From DATCMH01 sp036563505 (GTDB taxonomy: Bacteria > Pseudomonadota > Alphaproteobacteria > Rhizobiales > Beijerinckiaceae), in NCBI GenBank assembly GCA_036563505.1, contig DATCMH010000013.1, positions 62,001 to 126,000 of the forward strand: DNA of 64,000 nt, in the 5' to 3' direction. Below are positions 17,326 to 25,644 of the stretch, one piece after another (the first letter of the stretch is position 1; each line of letters starts with the position of its first letter). The notes under the pieces were generated by a model. That model was not told where the DNA came from. It saw nothing but the letters and a program-made list of their open reading frames with translations, and ran no database searches. The position numbers were made by a program, and so were the translations under genes.

Positions 17326-17482
17326 GGTCACACGGGTAGGTTGAAGCCACGCGGGCACCACCGGGCCCGTACGGCCGAGCAGACTCGGGTGATGTTGGGC
17401 GCTACGCCCGACGGCCGGCCCTGTACGAGGGGGAGGACCCTGGCCGCCGTGCCAGGATCCGATTGACAGCGACGGGCGCGGC

Positions 17483-18001
17483 TCAGGCGCGGCCGACGGC
17501 CCGCTCCAGCTCCGCCTTCGACATCTTCGAGCGGCCGGGGATGTTCTTCGACCGGGCCTTCGCCATCAGGTCGGCCTTGGTCGGCCCGCCCGCGGAGGCT
17601 TTGCCCGTCTTGCGTGCCGCGGCCGCTTTCTTGGCGACGTCCCGCGGCTGGGCGGAGAACTGCTCGCCCTTCTTCGTGTCGGCCCGCTTCTTGGCCGTGG
17701 TGCGCTTGTATTCCGCGTCGGAGAGCTTCTCCCGCGCCTTCTTCGGCAGGTAGCGCTCTCCCGTCTCGGTGCTCTTCTTGCCGGACTTCGTGCCCCACTC
17801 CTCCTTGGACCACTGCGTCAGGCTGTTGTCCTCCGCCTTCTTGCCTTTGTAGCCGCCGCCCTCCTCCTGGTACTCGTGGCTGGCGAGCTGGGCCTTGCGC
17901 GCCGACCATTGGCCCGGCCGGCCGCCCTTGGATGATTTCGTGACGTCCTTCTTCACCTTTTCCCAGAGCTTCGGATCGGTTTTCTCCGCCGTCTTCGACA
18001 T
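17483..18001 (-). CDS. DUF5872 domain protein, Lys-rich
   Basis: 172 residues, strongly basic and rich in K, E, S and T. The N-terminal half (KPGQ-type core: SSKGGRPGQWSARKAQLASH, then YQEEGGGYKGKKAED and YLPKKAREKLSDAEYKRT) is the DUF5872 pattern seen in bacteria, phages and giant viruses, of unknown function. The C-terminus (KADLMAKARSKNIPGRSKMS followed by KAELERAV) looks like a Rho-N/SAP-like helix pair that often binds nucleic acid. No signal peptide or membrane helix. It is convergent with alaS and stands alone. A nucleic-acid-binding role is inferred only from composition and the C-terminal motif. Confidence 0.72.
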   Translation of the reverse strand: MSKTAEKTDPKLWEKVKKDVTKSSKGGRPGQWSARKAQLASHEYQEEGGGYKGKKAEDNSLTQWSKEEWGTKSGKKSTETGERYLPKKAREKLSDAEYKRTTAKKRADTKKGEQFSAQPRDVAKKAAAARKTGKASAGGPTKADLMAKARSKNIPGRSKMSKAELERAVGRA

Positions 18002-18133
18002 TGAACGCTCCTGTCAGGGCTACTCTCCGCGGGCAACCGGCACCGAGCAGCCCCCGTTCCGCCCTGCGACGGTTGGGCACCAGGGAGTGGTCCGCCGCGT
18101 GAGAGGAACGGAGCGCCTTCGGCGCGAGATGTC

Positions 18134-18264
18134 GTGCTGGGTTCCCTTCCCCTCCGCCCTGTTGGGCTCCGGCCGGGAATGACAGTGGAAGCGGCTCAGC
18201 AGAACCTCCCCTGTCATCCCCGGCCGGAGGCGGCTCGTCCGCCGAGGGGAAGGGGACCCAGCAC
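18134..18264. repeat. Long nested inverted repeat
   Basis: A 131-nt imperfect palindrome in the 544-nt gap before argC. The outer arms are 21 nt (18134-18154 and 18244-18264, starting GTGCTGGGTTCCC) with one mismatch; the inner arms (18165-18185 and 18211-18231) centre on CCGGCCGGGAATGACAG. The rest of the gap holds no convincing gene. The stretch just after the right arm (CAGCACAA...CTCGTCGCG...GCGACGCCG) recurs next to the 3' end of rnpB at about 43122-43152. Confidence 0.75.
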
Positions 18265-18545
18265 AATAGCTCGTCGCGAAGCGACGCCGCACGATCTGCC
18301 TCAGCCGCCATCGCTGAGCCCATTGACTTTCCCCCGAGCCTGGCCGCATGGAAGCGGGATGACGACTGCGATCCTCCGCACCCGACGTACGCCGACCGCC
18401 CTGGCGCGATCGCGGTAACGGCGCACGTCCGTCGTCTCGAAGCGAGCCGCGCCCCTCAGCGCGGCTTTTTCTTTGCCGGATGCCGGTCCTTTTCCCGACC
18501 TCTCCTCCTCCCCATTTCCAGCGCGCCTCGAAGAGGATCAAAGCC

Positions 18546-19520
18546 ATGCTCATGAGCGACACCCGCGCGAAGGCCGGCACGGCCAGCGTCCCTGGCACCG
18601 CCAGCGTCTTCATCGACGGCGAGGCCGGCACCACGGGCCTCGGCATCCGCGACCGCCTCGCGGGCATCGAGGGCGTCTCGATCCGCTCCATCGACCCGGC
18701 GCGGCGCAAGGATCCGGAGGCCAAGCGCGCGATCTTGGGCGAGGTCGACGTGGTGATCCTGTGCCTGCACGATGCTGCCGCGCGCGAGACCGTGGCCATG
18801 GTCGACGCCCTTGGGGAGGCCGGACCGCGGGTCCTCGACGCTTCGACCGCGCATCGCATCGCGCCGGGCTGGACCTACGGTTTCCCGGAGCTCTCCCGCG
18901 ACCAGCGGCGGGCGATTGCTGGGGCGTCCCGGGTCGCCAACCCGGGCTGCTATCCGACGGGCGCCATCGCGCTCCTCAAGCCTCTGGTCGACGCGGGGCT
19001 CGTGCCGGCCGACCACCCGATCTCCGTCAACGCGGTGAGCGGCTACAGCGGCGGCGGCCGCTCGATGATCGAGGCCTACGAGGCCGGCACGGCGCCGGCC
19101 TTCGAGCTCTACGGCCTCTCCTTCGAGCACAAGCACGTGCCCGAGCTGCAGCGCTACGCCGGCCTGACGCGGCGGCCGATCTTCGTGCCCTCCGTCGGCA
19201 ACTTCCGGCAGGGCATGCTGGTCAGCGTGCCGCTCCACCTCGACGCTCTGCCGGGTAAGCCGTCACCAGGCGACCTCGAAGCGGCGCTCGCGGCCCACTA
19301 CGAGGGGGCGGACTTGGTGCGTGTCCTGCCGACGGCGTCCGAGGGCAAGCTGGTGGAGCGCATCGAGCCCGAGGCGCTCAACGACACGGATGTTCTGGAG
19401 CTTCGGGTCTTCGGTCAGGAATCTTATGGCCACGCGCTCCTCGTGGCGCGCCTTGACAACCTCGGCAAGGGCGCCTCGGGCGCGGCGGTGCAGAACCTCA
19501 AGGTGATGCTGGGGCTCTGA
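18546..19520 (+). CDS. argC: N-acetyl-gamma-glutamyl-phosphate reductase, type 2
   Basis: Third step of arginine synthesis: NADPH-dependent reduction of N-acetylglutamyl phosphate. 324 residues from ATG 18546. The NADP-binding start is FIDGEAGTTGLGIRDRL, where the Gly-rich loop is shifted relative to long ArgC, as in the short type 2 family. The catalytic cysteine is C135 in NPGCYPTGA. NAVSGYSGGGRSMIEAYE and VGNFRQGMLV are conserved substrate-site segments. ATG 18546 has GAGGA about 9 nt upstream; ATG 18552 is an alternative. It is monocistronic, flanked on both sides by palindromic repeats. Confidence 0.93.
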   Translation: MLMSDTRAKAGTASVPGTASVFIDGEAGTTGLGIRDRLAGIEGVSIRSIDPARRKDPEAKRAILGEVDVVILCLHDAAARETVAMVDALGEAGPRVLDASTAHRIAPGWTYGFPELSRDQRRAIAGASRVANPGCYPTGAIALLKPLVDAGLVPADHPISVNAVSGYSGGGRSMIEAYEAGTAPAFELYGLSFEHKHVPELQRYAGLTRRPIFVPSVGNFRQGMLVSVPLHLDALPGKPSPGDLEAALAAHYEGADLVRVLPTASEGKLVERIEPEALNDTDVLELRVFGQESYGHALLVARLDNLGKGASGAAVQNLKVMLGL

Positions 19521-19547
19521 GGACGGCCGGCAATCCACCCCACCCTT

Positions 19548-19725
19548 GTCATGGCCGGGCTTGACCCGGCCATCTCGGTTCGGAGGTGTTGGCGGTTTCA
19601 CGCCGAGGTTCGCGGGTCGAGCCCGCGAACGACAGGGCTGGTGTTCCGATCTCTCCGGACCTCCGCCCAGCGCCTCCTCATCCGCCTGCCTTACGGCAGG
19701 CACCTTCTCCCACGAGGGGAGAAGG
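19548..19725. repeat. Composite palindromic repeat (types A+B)
   Basis: Second copy of the composite at 7350-7527. Module A (19548-19635) starts GTCATGGCCGGGCTTGACC and ends CCCGCGAACGACA. Module B (19676-19725) is CCTCATCCGCC...GCACCTTCTCC...GGAGAAGG. Order, orientation and the roughly 40-nt unlike spacer between modules are the same as in the first copy; module C is missing here. It fills the gap between argC and the convergent FAH-family gene and may act as a bidirectional stop. Confidence 0.8.
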
Positions 19726-19734
19726 TGAGGCGCC

Positions 19735-20613
19735 TCACACCGCCACGCCGCTTGTGTCGATCGGGCGCTCCTCGAAGGCCAGGACGCGCTGGGTCTGCTC
19801 GCCCAGGCGCTCGATGCCGAGACGCACGGTGTCGCCGGACTTGAGATAGCGCTGCGGCTTCATGCCCATGCCGACGCCCGGCGGGGTGCCCGTGGTGATC
19901 ACGTCGCCCGGCTCCAGGATCATGAAGTGCGAGGTGTAGGACACGATCTTGCGCACGTCGAAGATCATGGTCTTCGTCGAGCCGGTCTGCATGCGTTCCC
20001 CGTTCACGTCGAGGAACATGGAGAGGTCCTGCACGTCCGGGATCTCGTCGCGGGTGACGAGCCATGGGCCCAGAGGGCCGAAGGTCGGACAGCCCTTGCC
20101 CTTCGACCAGGTGCCGCCGCGCTCGAGCTGGTATTCCCGCTCCGACACGTCGTTGCAGACGCAGAAGCCCGCGACGTAGTTCAGCGCCTCGTTGGCGCCG
20201 ACGTAGGACGCCCGCTCGCCGATGACGATGGCGAGTTCCACCTCCCAATCGGTCTTCGTCGAGCCGCGCGGAATGACGACGTCGTCGTTCGGCCCGACGA
20301 TGCAGGACGGCGCCTTGTTGAAGAGGATAGGCTCGGCCGGGATCGGGGCGCCCGTCTCGGCGGCGTGGTCGGCATAGTTGAGACCGACCGCGATGAAGTT
20401 GCCGACCTCGCCCACGCAGGGGCCAAGGCGCGCGCCGGCGGGGGCTGCTGGCAGGCTCGCCGGGTCGAGAGCCCGCAGCCGATCGAGGCTCTCGCGCGAC
20501 AGGGTGGGTCCGGCAAGGTCCGGGATTACCCCGGACAGATCGCGGATCGTGCCGCCGGCATCCACCAGGCCCGGCTTCTCTTCACCCGGCGCTCCGAAAC
20601 GAACGAGCTTCAC
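19735..20613 (-). CDS. Fumarylacetoacetate hydrolase family protein
   Basis: 292 residues. The FAH fold core is present: VGLNYADHAAETG, the acidic metal ligands in WEVELAIVIG, the NDVSEREYQ segment, the KGKGCPTFGPLGPW motif, and the C-terminal TGTPPGVGMGMKP and GDTVRLGIERLG. Members hydrolyse C-C bonds in 2,4-dioxo acids or isomerise/decarboxylate aromatic-catabolism intermediates (HpaG/YcgM, ureidoglycolate lyase annotations); the substrate cannot be told from sequence. Residues for Mg2+ binding appear intact. It stands alone, and its promoter lies in the 426-nt gap shared with the FadL gene. Confidence 0.88.
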   Translation of the reverse strand: MKLVRFGAPGEEKPGLVDAGGTIRDLSGVIPDLAGPTLSRESLDRLRALDPASLPAAPAGARLGPCVGEVGNFIAVGLNYADHAAETGAPIPAEPILFNKAPSCIVGPNDDVVIPRGSTKTDWEVELAIVIGERASYVGANEALNYVAGFCVCNDVSEREYQLERGGTWSKGKGCPTFGPLGPWLVTRDEIPDVQDLSMFLDVNGERMQTGSTKTMIFDVRKIVSYTSHFMILEPGDVITTGTPPGVGMGMKPQRYLKSGDTVRLGIERLGEQTQRVLAFEERPIDTSGVAV

Positions 20614-21039
20614 TGGGGCGTTCCTCCATGAACATCAAGGCGCACACTCTGGCCGGCCCGAGCGGGCGTGGCAACGCGGGAAGCCCTGCCTTCGACGAGA
20701 CCCTGGGCCGCGTCACACGTCTGTTGCGCAATTGTCACGAGCGCTTGGATTCGTCTCGTCGAATGAGCCTCGGACGCTTCCGGCCTGCTCGGAATTACTT
20801 CGGCTATTCTTGACGTCGACCCAGGTTCATCTCAGCAAACGCCTGTAAACGCCGGTCAGTCCGACCGTTGTCGCTGCCTCCCTTATAGTCGAACCGCCTC
20901 TCGACTGGGCAGCAACTTAGGGGCTCGCGCCACAGATGCGGCAGGATTGCGGCGCGGGCGCGAGATCGGCAGGATCATCGACAACGGCGGCACTCGACCG
21001 CACGCGAAACACCAAGAGATCCCAAGGGCTGGACCTTCC
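20614..21039. other. Divergent intergenic region, no gene recognised
   Basis: 426 nt between the divergent FAH-family and FadL genes. A 61-codon frame at 20628-20813 has no family resemblance. An A/T-richer stretch near 20795-20880 (including TTGACG at about 20811 and TATAGT at about 20884) may hold promoter elements for fadL, but no -35/-10 pair with proper spacing was convincing. Confidence 0.4.
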
Positions 21040-22398
21040 ATGCGAATTCTCGACCGATCCTTCATTCTCGCCGCCGTGTCCGCCGCGGCGCTGACCGCCG
21101 GCACCGCGTCGGTCCAGGCCGGCTCCTTCTCCATCCGCGCCGGCCAGAGCGCCGAAGGCCTCGGCCTGTCCTTCGCCGGTGCCGCCTCGGGCGGCATCGG
21201 CCTCGGCTCGATCGGCTTCAACCCGGCCACGATCACCATGTTCCCGGGCCGCCACAGCCAGGTGAACGGCACCTATATCCTGCCGCAGGCGGAGTTCGAG
21301 CCCCTCGACGCGCTGACCATCGGCACCTCGCAGCGCTTCGGCGTCTCGCCCAACTCGGGCGATATCGGCCTCGGCGGCGCCTTCGTCCCCGCGTCCTACA
21401 GCGCCTTCCAGATCAATGAGCGCCTCTGGGTGGGCATCGCGACGGGCGCTCCCTTCGGCCTCAACTCGAAGCCGGACGTCCAGCAGTTCGGCGGTCAGGT
21501 CTACGGCACGTCGAGCAAGGTCCGCACCCTGTCGGCGGCGCCCACGATCGGCTACAAGGTCACCGACTGGCTCTCGATCGGCGCCTCGGTCCAGGTTCAG
21601 TATTTCAAGACCACCCTGAAGCAGGCGCTGACCCCGGCCTTCAACTCGCCCCGCACGATCCTCGAGGGTGACGACACCAGCGTCGGCTGGCGCGTTGGCG
21701 CGACGATCACGCCGTTCACCGGCACCACGATCGGTCTCGCCTACCGCTCCTCCATCCGCCACACGCTGGACGGCAGCTTCGTCGCTCCGGCGCGCCTCAA
21801 CGCCGTCGTGAACGCGTTCGATAACCCGATCAGCGCCAACCTGAACCTGCCCGACTTCGTCACGTTCAGCCTGTCGCAGCAGATCACGCCCGACCTGCAG
21901 GCGCATTTCACGGCCGAGTGGGAAAACTGGAGCCGCTTCCGGCGCATCCCGGTGGTGCTCAAGAACGCCGGCGTGCCGCTCACCGGCCTCAACTTCGAGT
22001 ACGACGACGGCTGGTTCTTCTCCGGCGGTCTCGAGTACCAGGTCCGTCCCGGCCTGATCGTGCGCGGCGGTATCGGCTACGAGCTCTCGCCGGTGAACGA
22101 TCGGGTGCGGACGGTGCGCATCTCCGACAACGACCGCCTCTGGCTCTCGGCGGGCCTCGGCTATCAGGTCACGCAGCAACTCCGGCTCGACGTGTCCTAC
22201 TCCCACCTCTTCGTGAAGGACGCGCCGGTCTTCCTCAACGCGACCTCGGGCAACCCCTCCTTCAACCCGGCGGTGCCCGTGCCCTACAACGCGGAAGCCA
22301 AGCCCAGCATCGACATCGTCTCGGCCTCGCTCACCTATCGCTGGGACACCCCGGCCGCCGCGGCGGTGCCGGTGGCGCCCATCGTGCGCAAGTACTGA
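21040..22398 (+). CDS. FadL/TodX-type outer membrane transporter
   Basis: 452 residues with a signal peptide (MRILDRSFILAAVSAAALTA, cleavage near GTASVQA-GSF). The mature start GSFSIRAGQSAEGLGLSFAG is the FadL hatch-domain pattern, equivalent to the N-P-A region (IGFNPATITMFPG). Repeated amphipathic strands follow, and the C-terminus is aromatic-rich (ASLTYRWDTP). FadL proteins carry long-chain fatty acids or other hydrophobic compounds across the outer membrane. The substrate is unknown here and no beta-oxidation genes adjoin. ATG 21040 is chosen for the signal peptide; the longer frame adds a charged leader. A terminator follows. Confidence 0.88.
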   Translation: MRILDRSFILAAVSAAALTAGTASVQAGSFSIRAGQSAEGLGLSFAGAASGGIGLGSIGFNPATITMFPGRHSQVNGTYILPQAEFEPLDALTIGTSQRFGVSPNSGDIGLGGAFVPASYSAFQINERLWVGIATGAPFGLNSKPDVQQFGGQVYGTSSKVRTLSAAPTIGYKVTDWLSIGASVQVQYFKTTLKQALTPAFNSPRTILEGDDTSVGWRVGATITPFTGTTIGLAYRSSIRHTLDGSFVAPARLNAVVNAFDNPISANLNLPDFVTFSLSQQITPDLQAHFTAEWENWSRFRRIPVVLKNAGVPLTGLNFEYDDGWFFSGGLEYQVRPGLIVRGGIGYELSPVNDRVRTVRISDNDRLWLSAGLGYQVTQQLRLDVSYSHLFVKDAPVFLNATSGNPSFNPAVPVPYNAEAKPSIDIVSASLTYRWDTPAAAAVPVAPIVRKY

Positions 22399-22422
22399 CC
22401 AACAACGGGAGAGGCGTCCCGA

Positions 22423-22450
22423 GGGCCGGCGGTCAACGCCGGCCCTTTTT
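22423..22450 (+). terminator. Rho-independent terminator after fadL
   Basis: Stem GGGCCGGC / GCCGGCCC with loop GGTCAAC followed by TTTTT, 25 nt after the FadL stop codon. Confidence 0.88.
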
Positions 22451-22541
22451 CATTTCGGCGTAGGCGCGCTGCGGCCGCGACGTCCGGCGGGCCTCGTTCG
22501 CCGCGTGCGAATGGCGCCCTCACGGAGATTGAGGAAGACCC

Positions 22542-23243
22542 TTGAGCAGCGTGGCTGCATCCGGGATGCTGGACGCCTCTCTGCGGGGTTCCATGCGCAA
22601 GCTGCTCTTCTCGAACGGCTCACCCTATGCTCGGCGCGTGCGCGTCGTGCTGATCGAAAAGGGGCTCGCCTTCGAGCCGGACGTCAATGACGCGGTCCGC
22701 CCCATCGAGGAGATCAGGCCCCACAATCCCGCCCTGCAAGTGCCGGTGCTCTACGACGGTGATCGGCACCTGTTCGGGTCTAACTTGATCATCGAGTACC
22801 TGTTCGAGACCTATCCCACGCCAACCCGTGCGCCCGGGGTCATTCCGCTCGCTCCGTCCATCGTGCGCCCTGACCGGGTCTGGGACGACAAGCTGGTCCT
22901 GACAGCCATCGAGGCGCTTGCGGACGCGCTGGTGAATGTGCGCCTGATGACGGGAGCCGACGAGGAGAGCGTGCCCTTCATGGCCCGCCAGCGCAGGCGC
23001 ATCGCGTCGTGCCTTGACTGGCTGGAGCCGCGCATCGAAGCCGATGGCGAGGGCTTCTGGCCCGGCACCTTCTCGGTCATGGACCTCAACCTGATGTGCC
23101 CGCTGCTCTACGGCGAGAAGCGTGGCACCTTCGCCTTCCGCACGGGCCAGTGGCCGCGGGTGACGGCGATGGTCAACCGCTGGCAGAGCCGCCCGTCGGT
23201 GGCTGCTACGCCCGTCAACGAATGGCCGCCGAAGGCGGCTTAG
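22542..23243 (+). CDS. Glutathione S-transferase-like protein
   Basis: 233 residues from TTG 22542, or 216 from ATG 22593. The thioredoxin-like N-terminus is KLLFSNGSPYARRVRVVLIE, with NPALQVPVLYDGD (cis-Pro) and LFGSNLIIEYLFETYP (glutathione gamma-Glu site). An all-helical C-terminal domain follows, containing FSVMDLNLMCPLLYGEKRG. S/Y in GSPYARR occupy the catalytic area. ATG 22593 gives the usual GST start, but the only strong Shine-Dalgarno (GAGGAAG at 22530-22536) precedes TTG 22542, so the longer form may be made. The substrate is unknown. It follows the FadL terminator and is convergent with phaC. Confidence 0.85.
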   Translation: MSSVAASGMLDASLRGSMRKLLFSNGSPYARRVRVVLIEKGLAFEPDVNDAVRPIEEIRPHNPALQVPVLYDGDRHLFGSNLIIEYLFETYPTPTRAPGVIPLAPSIVRPDRVWDDKLVLTAIEALADALVNVRLMTGADEESVPFMARQRRRIASCLDWLEPRIEADGEGFWPGTFSVMDLNLMCPLLYGEKRGTFAFRTGQWPRVTAMVNRWQSRPSVAATPVNEWPPKAA

Positions 23244-23285
23244 GTCTCAAGAAGCCAGACCCGGTCTTGCGTCCCCGAGCGCGTC

Positions 23286-25091
23286 TTACGCCGCCATCGT
23301 CACGTAGGTGCCCGGCGCCGGGCACAAAGCTTTCAGCTTGCCGCCGCCGGGCTCGCGGGCCGGCACCCGCTCGGGGGCCTGGGCCTCGACCCAGGAGAAC
23401 CAGTAGGGCCACCAGGTGCCCGGATGCTCCGTCGCCTTGGCGAGCCAATCCTCCAGCTCGCCCTCGACCGGTCCGCCGGTCCAGTACTGGTATTTCGGCT
23501 TGCCCGCCGGGTTCACGACCCCGGCGATGTGGCCCGAACCCGCGAGCACGTAATCCACCTTGCCCCCGAAGGCCTTCGAGCCCTTGAACACCGAGCGGGC
23601 CGGAGCGATGTGGTCCTCCTTCGCCGCGAGGTTGAGCACCGGGGTCGTCACCTTCTTCAGGTCGAGCCGCACGCCGTCGAGCACCATCTCGCCCTTGGTC
23701 AGCTTGTTCTCGAGGTAGCAGTTGCGGAGATAGAAGGCGTGGTTCGCCGCGGGCATGCGCGTCGAATCCGAGTTCCAGTGCAGGAGGTCGAACGGGAAGG
23801 GGGAATGCCCCTTCAGGTACACGTTGACCACGTAGGGCCAGATCAGGTCGTTCGGGCGCAGCATGTTGAAGGCGTTCGCCATGCGCGAGCCTTCGAGGTA
23901 GCCTCGCGCCTTCATCATCCCCTCGATGGAGGCGATCTGGGCCTCGTCGGCGAACACTTTCAGGTCACCGGCGTGAGTGAAGTCCACCTGCGTCGTGAAG
24001 AAGGTGGTGCTGTCGATGCGGTCATCGCCAACGGCGGCCATGTAGGCCAGCGTGCAGGCGAGCAACGTCCCGCCGACGCAGTAGCCGATCGAGGTCACCT
24101 TGCGCTCGCCGGTTGCCTGCTCGATGGCGTCGAGCGCGGCGAGGATGCCCTCGCGCATGTAGTGCTCGAAGCCCTTGGTCGCATGGCGCTCGTCCGGGTT
24201 GACCCAGGAGATGCAGAACACCGTGAGTCCCTGCGCCACCGCCCAGCGGATGAAGCTCTTCTCCGGGTTGAGGTCGAGGACGTAGAACTTGTTGATCCAG
24301 GGCGGCACGATGAGGAGCGGCCGGCGCAGCACCTCGGGTGTCGTCGGCGCGTACTGGATGAGCTCGATGAGCTCGTTGCGGAACACCACCTGGCCTGGGG
24401 TGGTGGCCATGTCGATGCCCACCTTGAACTTGTTCGGCTGCGTCTGGCGCAGCTTCAGCTCGCCCTGGCCCGCCTCGATGTCCTCGGCGAGCATGCGCAT
24501 GCCGCGCACCAGGTTGGCGCCGTTCTCCTTCACCGTCTCGCGGATCAGCTCCGGGTTCGTCGCCAGGAAGTTGGAAGGAGAGAGCGCGCCCGACAGCTGG
24601 CGCACGTAGAACTGCGCCTTGTGACGGGTATGCTCGTCGAGACCCTCGGCTCCCTCGACGAGGTCCTCGGCCCAGCGGGTCGTGACGAGATAGGCCTGCT
24701 TCAGGAAGTCGAAGACGGGGTTCGTCGACCACTCCGGATCCTTGAAGCGAACGTCCTTCGGGTCGGGCGCGGCGACCGGGGGCGCCTCCTCACCCTGCAT
24801 GCGGCGCAGCGTATTCGCCCAGAGCGCCAGGAAGTCCGAGCCGATCTTGGCCTGCGCCTGCATCGCCTTCTGCGGGTCGACGAACCAGGACTCCGCCACG
24901 ACGCCCAGCGTCTTGACCATCTCGCCGACCTCGTCGGCGAGGGCCGGCGGCGTGCGGCGCTCCTCCAGAGGTTTCAGGTAGGCGGCCGCGGCCTTGCCCG
25001 CCTCCTCGACGAAGAGCGCCATGTTGCGCGACAGCTCCTCCGGGTTCGGCACCGCGAGCTTGATCGCCGCTTCGTCCTGGGCTCCGTTCAT
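23286..25091 (-). CDS. phaC: Class I poly(3-hydroxyalkanoate) synthase
   Basis: 601 residues, the class I length. It polymerises 3-hydroxyacyl-CoA (mainly 3-hydroxybutyryl-CoA) at the granule surface. The N-terminal domain has PHB synthase segments such as DPEWSTNPVFDFLKQAYL. The alpha/beta hydrolase core carries the lipase-box-like GYCVGG with nucleophile C338, catalytic D493 (AKEDHIAP) and H521 (GSGHIAG). ATG 25091 is chosen because the 73 further upstream codons lack similarity and lie in the divergent promoter gap. No phaA/phaB or phasin gene adjoins. The opposite-strand lipoprotein gene starts 119 nt away. Confidence 0.95.
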   Translation of the reverse strand: MNGAQDEAAIKLAVPNPEELSRNMALFVEEAGKAAAAYLKPLEERRTPPALADEVGEMVKTLGVVAESWFVDPQKAMQAQAKIGSDFLALWANTLRRMQGEEAPPVAAPDPKDVRFKDPEWSTNPVFDFLKQAYLVTTRWAEDLVEGAEGLDEHTRHKAQFYVRQLSGALSPSNFLATNPELIRETVKENGANLVRGMRMLAEDIEAGQGELKLRQTQPNKFKVGIDMATTPGQVVFRNELIELIQYAPTTPEVLRRPLLIVPPWINKFYVLDLNPEKSFIRWAVAQGLTVFCISWVNPDERHATKGFEHYMREGILAALDAIEQATGERKVTSIGYCVGGTLLACTLAYMAAVGDDRIDSTTFFTTQVDFTHAGDLKVFADEAQIASIEGMMKARGYLEGSRMANAFNMLRPNDLIWPYVVNVYLKGHSPFPFDLLHWNSDSTRMPAANHAFYLRNCYLENKLTKGEMVLDGVRLDLKKVTTPVLNLAAKEDHIAPARSVFKGSKAFGGKVDYVLAGSGHIAGVVNPAGKPKYQYWTGGPVEGELEDWLAKATEHPGTWWPYWFSWVEAQAPERVPAREPGGGKLKALCPAPGTYVTMAA

Positions 25092-25209
25092 CCTGCGCGT
25101 CCCCCTCCGTGTCGGTTCGTCTGAAGACTGACTGAGCCGTCTTTTCGTCAATTTAACGAAGTAGCGACCAATCTCGCCAGTCGCCAGACCGTTCGCCTGC
25201 GAGTTCGTC

Positions 25210-25560
25210 ATGTCACGCTCCGTTCTTCGCCGTCTCGCGCTCTCCATGGGCGCCGTCGCGGCGCTCGGCGCCTGTTCGGGAGACATCAACCCGGTGCGGG
25301 ATGTCGCCATCTCGGCCGGAGTCGGACAGAAGCGCCCCGACGGTCAGGATTTCGTGCGCGACTCCCGCCCCGCTACGCTCGACTACCGCCCCGTCGGGCG
25401 CCTCGCCGCCGAGCGCGACCGCAAGGCGCGGACGCCGACGGAGGTGAAGGCGCTGGAAGCTCAGGTCGACAAGAGCCGGGCGGCGGTGCAGGCCGCGGGC
25501 GAGCAGGCGAAGCAGGCCGGCCAGACCCCGGCGCCCGTCTCGCCGAAGGTGTCGCCGTAA
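25210..25560 (+). CDS. Small lipoprotein of unknown function
   Basis: 116 residues. A signal peptide ends in a lipobox (AALGAC, Cys22), with Ser-Gly next, so outer membrane sorting is plausible. The mature region is basic/acidic and probably extended or helical (KALEAQVDKSRAAVQAAGEQ, then a Pro/Thr-rich tail). I do not recognise a family. It is transcribed toward the aminotransferase gene (84-nt gap) and diverges from phaC; no functional link is evident. Confidence 0.7.
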   Translation: MSRSVLRRLALSMGAVAALGACSGDINPVRDVAISAGVGQKRPDGQDFVRDSRPATLDYRPVGRLAAERDRKARTPTEVKALEAQVDKSRAAVQAAGEQAKQAGQTPAPVSPKVSP

Positions 25561-25644
25561 GAGGCCGGGCTGGCGAAGCGGGCGAAGGCTGCTAAAGCTG
25601 ATCGAGGACTGCCGCGCGACGGCGGCGCGACGCGAGGGCGCGTG

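Noticed and set aside
20628..20813. 61-codon frame before fadL
   Set aside because: No recognisable domain, no good ribosome-binding site, and it lies in a divergent promoter region.
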